A DNA stretch of 64,000 bases, taken from Paenibacillus sp. An7 (GTDB lineage Bacteria; Bacillota; Bacilli; Paenibacillales; Paenibacillaceae). Position numbers and translations under genes: made by a program. The stretch covers positions 118,170 through 182,169 of the forward strand of contig NZ_WTWX01000006.1 in the NCBI RefSeq assembly GCF_009870785.1, read 5' to 3'. This document shows positions 62,930-64,000 of the stretch, piece by piece (position 1 is the first letter of the stretch; each line of letters opens with the position of its first letter). The notes below the pieces were generated by a model. That model saw nothing but the letters and a program-made list of their open reading frames with translations, did no database searches and was not told the DNA's origin.

Positions 62930-63540
62930 GAGATTATTTTAGGAGTCTCACTGACGGTGTTTTTGTTATCGGGATGAACAGTTGTGGAAAAGGGTGCCGC
63001 AAAGAAATAATGACAGGCTATTTGCAGCGTATGGATATAAAAACATGTGTTGTTAGCTTAGATATTACGAGGTAAAACGGAAGCTAATGACATCCGTCGT
63101 CTACACAGCAGAGGATCTGAAAATAGGTGAGAAGTTAGCTGTGTTGTTAACACCAGAAACCGCAAGTTCAAGTAATGAAGATGAAAAAGCTTCTGTTGCA
63201 GATAAAATCATTTAAATCACTATGCCAAAAGAAGAAAAGTTACAACGCCGCCATATGATGAAATGGACTTTGAGAAACGTATTCCCTAATCGTTTTCAGG
63301 AGGTATCTCGTGGTATTCCTTACATGGGAGGACTGGCAGTCCAGTCGATTATAAAGAAGATCTCGGCTTATAAAGAAACTCCCGATGATTTTGGTTTTTG
63401 ATCGAAACGGTTTAGTTTTTCAAACTGAAACTCTAGAGCAGTTGAAATTATGGACTGACGGGAATCGTTACAGCAGTTAGTCAACATACTTTCTTGGTGG
63501 ACTTTGATAACGCGATCGATGATTAAAAATTCCGCATGTT
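62930..63540 (+). pseudogene. Decayed coding sequence, lipoprotein-like start and mixed fragments
   Basis: After GAGGGGGG the plus strand reads KEIILGVSLTVFLLSG followed by TGA where a lipobox cysteine (TGC/TGT) would stand. Further pieces in shifting frames include VVYTAEDLKIGEKLAVLLTP (DUF5666-like wording), MKWTLRNVFPNRFQEVSRG with GGLAVQSIIKK, LVFDRNGLVFQTETLEQLKLWTDGNRY, and GIVTAVSQHTFLVDFDNAID. Stops and frame changes interrupt each. This is best read as one or two inactivated genes; the parent families are uncertain. Confidence 0.45.
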
Positions 63541-63662
63541 GACGACATCTCAGTGATAGGTAAGATTTTTATACTTATATAGAGGAAATAGATTGTGATG
63601 ATGGATTAGAATACTGCAAAGGATCATTAAAAAAATGGTTATTAATTTTTTATAAAAAAGAC

Positions 63663-63691
63663 TTGCATAATTAATATCAGCATGGTATATT
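63663..63691 (+). promoter_or_regulatory. rRNA operon promoter P1
   Basis: TTGCAT (63663-63668), 17-base spacer, TATATT (63686-63691). Confidence 0.75.
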
Positions 63692-63777
63692 CTAATTCCG
63701 GCCAAGAAGTTAGCCAGTAAGCAACACACTGAATAACAAGCTTCATAAATGAAGTTAAAAACTTCGATAAATAAAGC

Positions 63778-63806
63778 TTGACATTCTGAACCGGAATTGA
63801 TATGAT
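63778..63806 (+). promoter_or_regulatory. rRNA operon promoter P2
   Basis: TTGACA (63778-63783), 17-base spacer, TATGAT (63801-63806), a near-consensus promoter 115 bases after P1, in the tandem arrangement of Bacillus rrn operons. Confidence 0.85.
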
Positions 63807-63814
63807 ATAAGAGT

Positions 63815-64000
63815 TGCTGGCGACGAAAGTTGTTAGCGAGATTGATCTTTGAAAACTGAACAACGAGGAGTTTTACGCAAGTAAAACTCATGAGTGAATC
63901 AATACAAATTTCATTTGTTGGTCATAACAAATGAAATAGAGAACATTAAGTTCTCGTCAGCATTTTCTAAATGAGCATATCGCTCTTTTCAATAACTTTA
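63815..64000 (+). other. rRNA operon leader, continues beyond the window
   Basis: TGATCTTTGAAAACTGAACAACGAG at 63842-63866 is the boxA-type leader motif that precedes 16S genes in this group. Inverted repeats such as GAGTTTTAC/GTAAAACTC and ATTTCATTTGTT/AACAAATGAAAT form the RNase III processing region. The window ends before the 16S start (no AGAGTTTGATC is present). Confidence 0.8.

Noticed and set aside
63550..63891. 113-residue minus-strand protein over the rrn promoters
   Set aside because: It covers two consensus promoters and the rRNA leader and shows no family features.
1..64000. CRISPR arrays, tRNA genes, insertion sequences or prophage
   Set aside because: No regularly spaced repeat series, no tRNA-like cloverleaf with a GTTCGANTC arm in plausible context, and no transposase, integrase or phage structural frame was recognised.

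Overview
The window looks like chromosomal DNA of a spore-former of the Paenibacillus type (Bacillota). The grounds are gene content and leader style: strong AAGGAGG ribosome sites, frequent TTG/GTG starts, Rho-independent terminators after nearly every unit, and Bacillus-type modules (dgk-dck, des-desKR, ykoEDC, glpP, mtlRAD, a yxdJKLM-yxeA-like set, ynzC, ohr). No phage, CRISPR array, insertion sequence or tRNA was seen. Both edges cut through features: an NAD(P)-binding protein gene runs off the left end, and an rRNA operon leader with two promoters runs off the right end, just short of the 16S gene.

Layout. 1-6.3 kb: a VanRS-like two-component pair followed by a membrane glycosylation cassette (GT39-like enzyme, GT2 enzyme, DUF2304 protein, small EamA/SMR-type carrier). 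The GT2 gene carries an in-frame amber codon. 6.4-10.2 kb: hemY, several small proteins, a lipoprotein and an acetyltransferase. 10.3-13.3 kb: deoxynucleoside kinases and a sodium symporter. 13.4-23.5 kb: an unrecognised membrane protein, DUF975, a beta-lactamase-fold hydrolase, a YadE-type polysaccharide deacetylase, a YkyA-like lipoprotein, a radical SAM/SPASM protein, a SWIM-SNF2 helicase and YnzC. 23.6-26.7 kb: fatty acid desaturase with its DesK/DesR thermosensor pair. 26.7-29.2 kb: a metNPQ-like importer whose ATPase lacks the usual C-terminal sensor domain. 29.4-31.4 kb: a PAS hybrid kinase. 31.4-34.6 kb: a TPP riboswitch controlling the ykoEDC ECF importer.

34.7-37.3 kb: a decayed GH4 glycosidase, a 34-residue membrane peptide, a HigA-like HTH protein and a formate/nitrite-type channel. 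37.3-43.5 kb: a coherent glycerol-3-phosphate unit made of a metallophosphodiesterase, the antiterminator GlpP, a leader terminator and then ugpBCAE. 43.5-50.6 kb: small proteins and the mannitol operon mtlR-mtlA-mtlD on the minus strand. 50.6-57.6 kb: ohr with an OhrR-type operator, small genes, a heterodimeric ABC exporter and a roughly 200-bp structured direct repeat in two copies. 57.7-62.7 kb: a Bce/Yxd-type peptide-sensing module. 62.9-63.5 kb: decayed coding sequence.

Main points for a second look: the GlpP-Ugp unit, the duplicated structured repeat at 56.6-57.2 kb, the amber codon in the GT2 gene together with TTAAG repeats at about 11-bp spacing shared by the two promoters of that region, and the NIL-less MetN behind a leader terminator without an S-box.
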